The notes under the pieces were generated by a model, which did not search any database, was not told the origin of the DNA, and saw only the letters and a program-made list of their open reading frames with translations. Below, piece after piece: positions 62,363 to 64,000 of a stretch of DNA of 64,000 nucleotides. Where the stretch lies: positions 1-64,000 of the forward strand of contig NZ_JASEFJ010000003.1 of the NCBI RefSeq assembly GCF_030019085.1. Reading direction: 5' to 3'. A program made the position numbers and the translations under genes. The DNA comes from Methanoculleus sp. GTDB taxonomy: Archaea > Halobacteriota > Methanomicrobia > Methanomicrobiales > Methanoculleaceae. Positions within the stretch are counted from its first letter, which is position 1, and each line of letters starts with the position of its first letter.

Positions 62363-63913
62363 ATGATCGACCCTGCAACCCTTCCAACCGAACCTGGCTG
62401 CTACCTATTCTCTGACGAGGAGGGAACGGTCATCTACGTGGGTAAGGCCAGGAACCTCCGGAAGCGCGTCTCAAGTTACTTCTCCCGGCACGACCTTGAC
62501 CCGAAGACAGCACGCCTGGTAGACGCCATCGCCGGGATCGACTTCATCGTCACCGACACCGAGGTCGAGGCATTCATCCTGGAGAACACCCTGATAAAGA
62601 AACACCAGCCGAAGTACAACATCGACCTGAAAGATTCGAAGACCTATGCCTACATCCACATCACCGACGAACCGTTCCCACGGATCCATGTCGCCCGTGG
62701 ACCCGACGGAAAAGGCCGTTACTACGGGCCGTTTGTTTCGGCAAAAGAACGTGATGATCTTCTCAAGCTTTTAAAATCGCTATTCGGGCTCCGCTCATGC
62801 CGACGCCTACCCCGGCGAGCGTGCCTGCGTGCGCACATGGGATCATGCAGCGCCCCCTGTATCGGGAGGATCGGCGAGGAGGAGTATCAGCAGAGCGTCC
62901 GGAGGGCCGAGGCAGTCCTCAAAGGTGATATCGGCGGGCTCATCAGGACACTCAGGGAGGAGATGTCGGCACAAGCGGAACGCCTCGATTACGAACGGGC
63001 GATGGATCTCCGGGACCAGATTGCTGCCCTCGAGCGGTTGCGCGAGCGTCAACATGTTGACCGGCAGAAGACCTACAACGAGGATATCATCAACTATGTC
63101 AGAAACGATGGAACCGTTTATTTGATGCTCTTCAACGTTGACCGTGGAACACTTGCCGGGAAACACCAGTACACCTTCGATGAGACTGAAGGCTTCCTCG
63201 AGGAGTTCCTGGCCCGCTACTACGCTGACAATGAACCCCCGGAGGAGGTGATCCTCCCCGAACCAGTAGATGATGCGGTCGCCACTTACCTCTCACACCT
63301 CAGGGGAGGTAAGGTCCGTCTTGTGGTGCCGCAACGGGGCGAGAAGAAAAACCTGCTCGACCTTGTCAGGAAGAACGTGGAGATCACGTTCTTTGGCGAC
63401 CGGATCAAACTCGAGGAACTCAAACGCCATCTCCACCTCCCGACCCTCCCGATCGCGATCGAGTGTTTCGATATCTCCCACCTATCAGGAACGGCGATGG
63501 TTGGCTCGATGGTCAGGTTCCACTGCGGGAAACCCGACCGGCGCAACTACCGCCGGTTCCGGATCAGGACGGTCGAGGGTATCGACGACTTCGCGGCGAT
63601 CGCGGAGGTCGTGCGCCGGCGCTACAGCCGGCTGAAGAGGGAGGGCGGGGAACTCCCCGATCTGATCCTGATCGACGGCGGAAAAGGGCAACTAGCAGCA
63701 GCAACTGCCGTGCTCCGGGAACTCGGGTTCGATATACCCATCGCGGCCATCGCCAAGCGCGAGGAAGAAGTCTTCATACCGGGTTTCTCCCACCCCCTGT
63801 CGCTTGACCGTCACGAGAAGGCATCACTCTTCGTCCAGGAGATCCGCGACGAAGCGCACCGGTTTGCGATCACCTACCACAGAAACCTGCGGAAGAAGAT
63901 GGTGGTACCATGA
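62363..63913 (+). CDS. uvrC: excinuclease ABC subunit C, short form
   Basis: The 516-residue dual-incision nuclease subunit has the GIY-YIG-type domain at the N-terminus (GCYLFSDEEGTVIYVGKARNLRKRV), a Cys-containing segment SCRRLPRRACLRAHMGSCSAPCIG near 140-170, a UVR motif (LDYERAMDLRDQIAALERL near 212), and the RNase-H-like endonuclease domain with IECFDISHLSGT near 360, LILIDGGKGQLA near 430 and RDEAHRFAITYHRNLR at the end. Bacterial UvrC continues with a helix-hairpin-helix pair, which is absent here: the gene stops by ATGA overlap with uvrB. The length is about 90 residues below the E. coli protein. Confidence 0.95.
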   Translation: MIDPATLPTEPGCYLFSDEEGTVIYVGKARNLRKRVSSYFSRHDLDPKTARLVDAIAGIDFIVTDTEVEAFILENTLIKKHQPKYNIDLKDSKTYAYIHITDEPFPRIHVARGPDGKGRYYGPFVSAKERDDLLKLLKSLFGLRSCRRLPRRACLRAHMGSCSAPCIGRIGEEEYQQSVRRAEAVLKGDIGGLIRTLREEMSAQAERLDYERAMDLRDQIAALERLRERQHVDRQKTYNEDIINYVRNDGTVYLMLFNVDRGTLAGKHQYTFDETEGFLEEFLARYYADNEPPEEVILPEPVDDAVATYLSHLRGGKVRLVVPQRGEKKNLLDLVRKNVEITFFGDRIKLEELKRHLHLPTLPIAIECFDISHLSGTAMVGSMVRFHCGKPDRRNYRRFRIRTVEGIDDFAAIAEVVRRRYSRLKREGGELPDLILIDGGKGQLAAATAVLRELGFDIPIAAIAKREEEVFIPGFSHPLSLDRHEKASLFVQEIRDEAHRFAITYHRNLRKKMVVP

Positions 63914-64000
63914 CCGTGTTTCAACTCACAGCGGACTTCAAACCCACCGGCTCCCAGCCCGACGCCATCCGGAAACTCACCGCCGGTATCGAGAGCGGTG
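63910..64000 (+). CDS. uvrB: excinuclease ABC subunit B, N-terminal fragment (cut by window end)
   Basis: The first 30 codons read MTVFQLTADFKPTGSQPDAI then RKLTAGIESG, the standard UvrB start. The ATG overlaps the uvrC stop by 4 bases. The gene continues beyond the window. Confidence 0.95.
   Translation, partial: MTVFQLTADFKPTGSQPDAIRKLTAGIESG

Overview
The window is a gene-dense piece of a methanogenic archaeon chromosome, most likely order Methanomicrobiales and plausibly a Methanoculleus relative. That placement is inferred from gene content and protein style, not from a database search. Support comes from the McrA thioamidation pair (YcaO/TfuA), a methanogenesis-marker-11-like protein, archaeal RfcS, MCM and Lhr, a form III RuBisCO, Fae, archaeal-type inositol-phosphate synthase, and TATA boxes followed by short leaders or none. 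I see no insertion sequence, prophage, rRNA gene or CRISPR array.

Layout. 0.2-2.9 kb (minus): hxlB, an aminotransferase and an M42 peptidase in one tight operon. 3.3-4.7 kb (minus): a membrane protein and a pyruvate-kinase C-domain-like protein, divergent from an archaeal YchF-type GTPase. 6.4-10.2 kb (plus): a small unknown gene, an ACT protein, homoserine dehydrogenase, an HTH/Mmp11-like protein and a DUF2284 protein. 10.4-13.6 kb: inositol-phosphate synthase, fae, tRNA-Gly(GCC) and a PrsW-like protease. 13.9-19.6 kb: a tetrapyrrole operon (precorrin-2 dehydrogenase, hemA, hemB, hemL, hemC, sumT) with no hemD. 19.7-27.9 kb: ilvD, beta carbonic anhydrase, a convergent iron-sulfur flavoprotein with a Cys-rich partner, and carAB.

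28-38 kb is the most eroded stretch. It holds a membrane histidine kinase with an in-frame amber codon, a methyltransferase, an M24 peptidase, a class V aminotransferase pseudogene with three separate lesions, and a large REC-PAS-PocR-PAS kinase. 38-45.4 kb is an information-processing block: Lhr helicase, metallophosphoesterase and an RPA-type OB protein, divergent from rfcS and mcm. 45.9-52.3 kb carries a second membrane kinase and a 1377-residue membrane-anchored HEAT-repeat protein, followed by tRNA-Leu(GAG). 52.7-55.9 kb is an overlapping cluster of ThiF/MoeB-like E1, MoaE, YcaO and TfuA. 56.3-59.2 kb has rbcL, a DUF5591 protein and a ferritin-like protein. 59.4-64 kb is uvrA, uvrC and the start of uvrB, cut by the window edge.

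How genes work together. hxlB, fae and rbcL are all components of the reductive hexulose-phosphate / formaldehyde-ribulose-phosphate chemistry known in some Methanomicrobiales, though scattered here. The tetrapyrrole operon makes siroheme-type precursors for F430, cobamide and heme. YcaO and TfuA modify methyl-coenzyme M reductase. The least described signals are in the leaders: a hairpin that would cover the rbcL ribosome-binding site, a near-perfect 25-base inverted repeat in the carbonic anhydrase leader, two tandem hairpins in the ferritin leader, two alternative hairpins before uvrC, and a dispersed paired-hairpin repeat in three intergenic regions.
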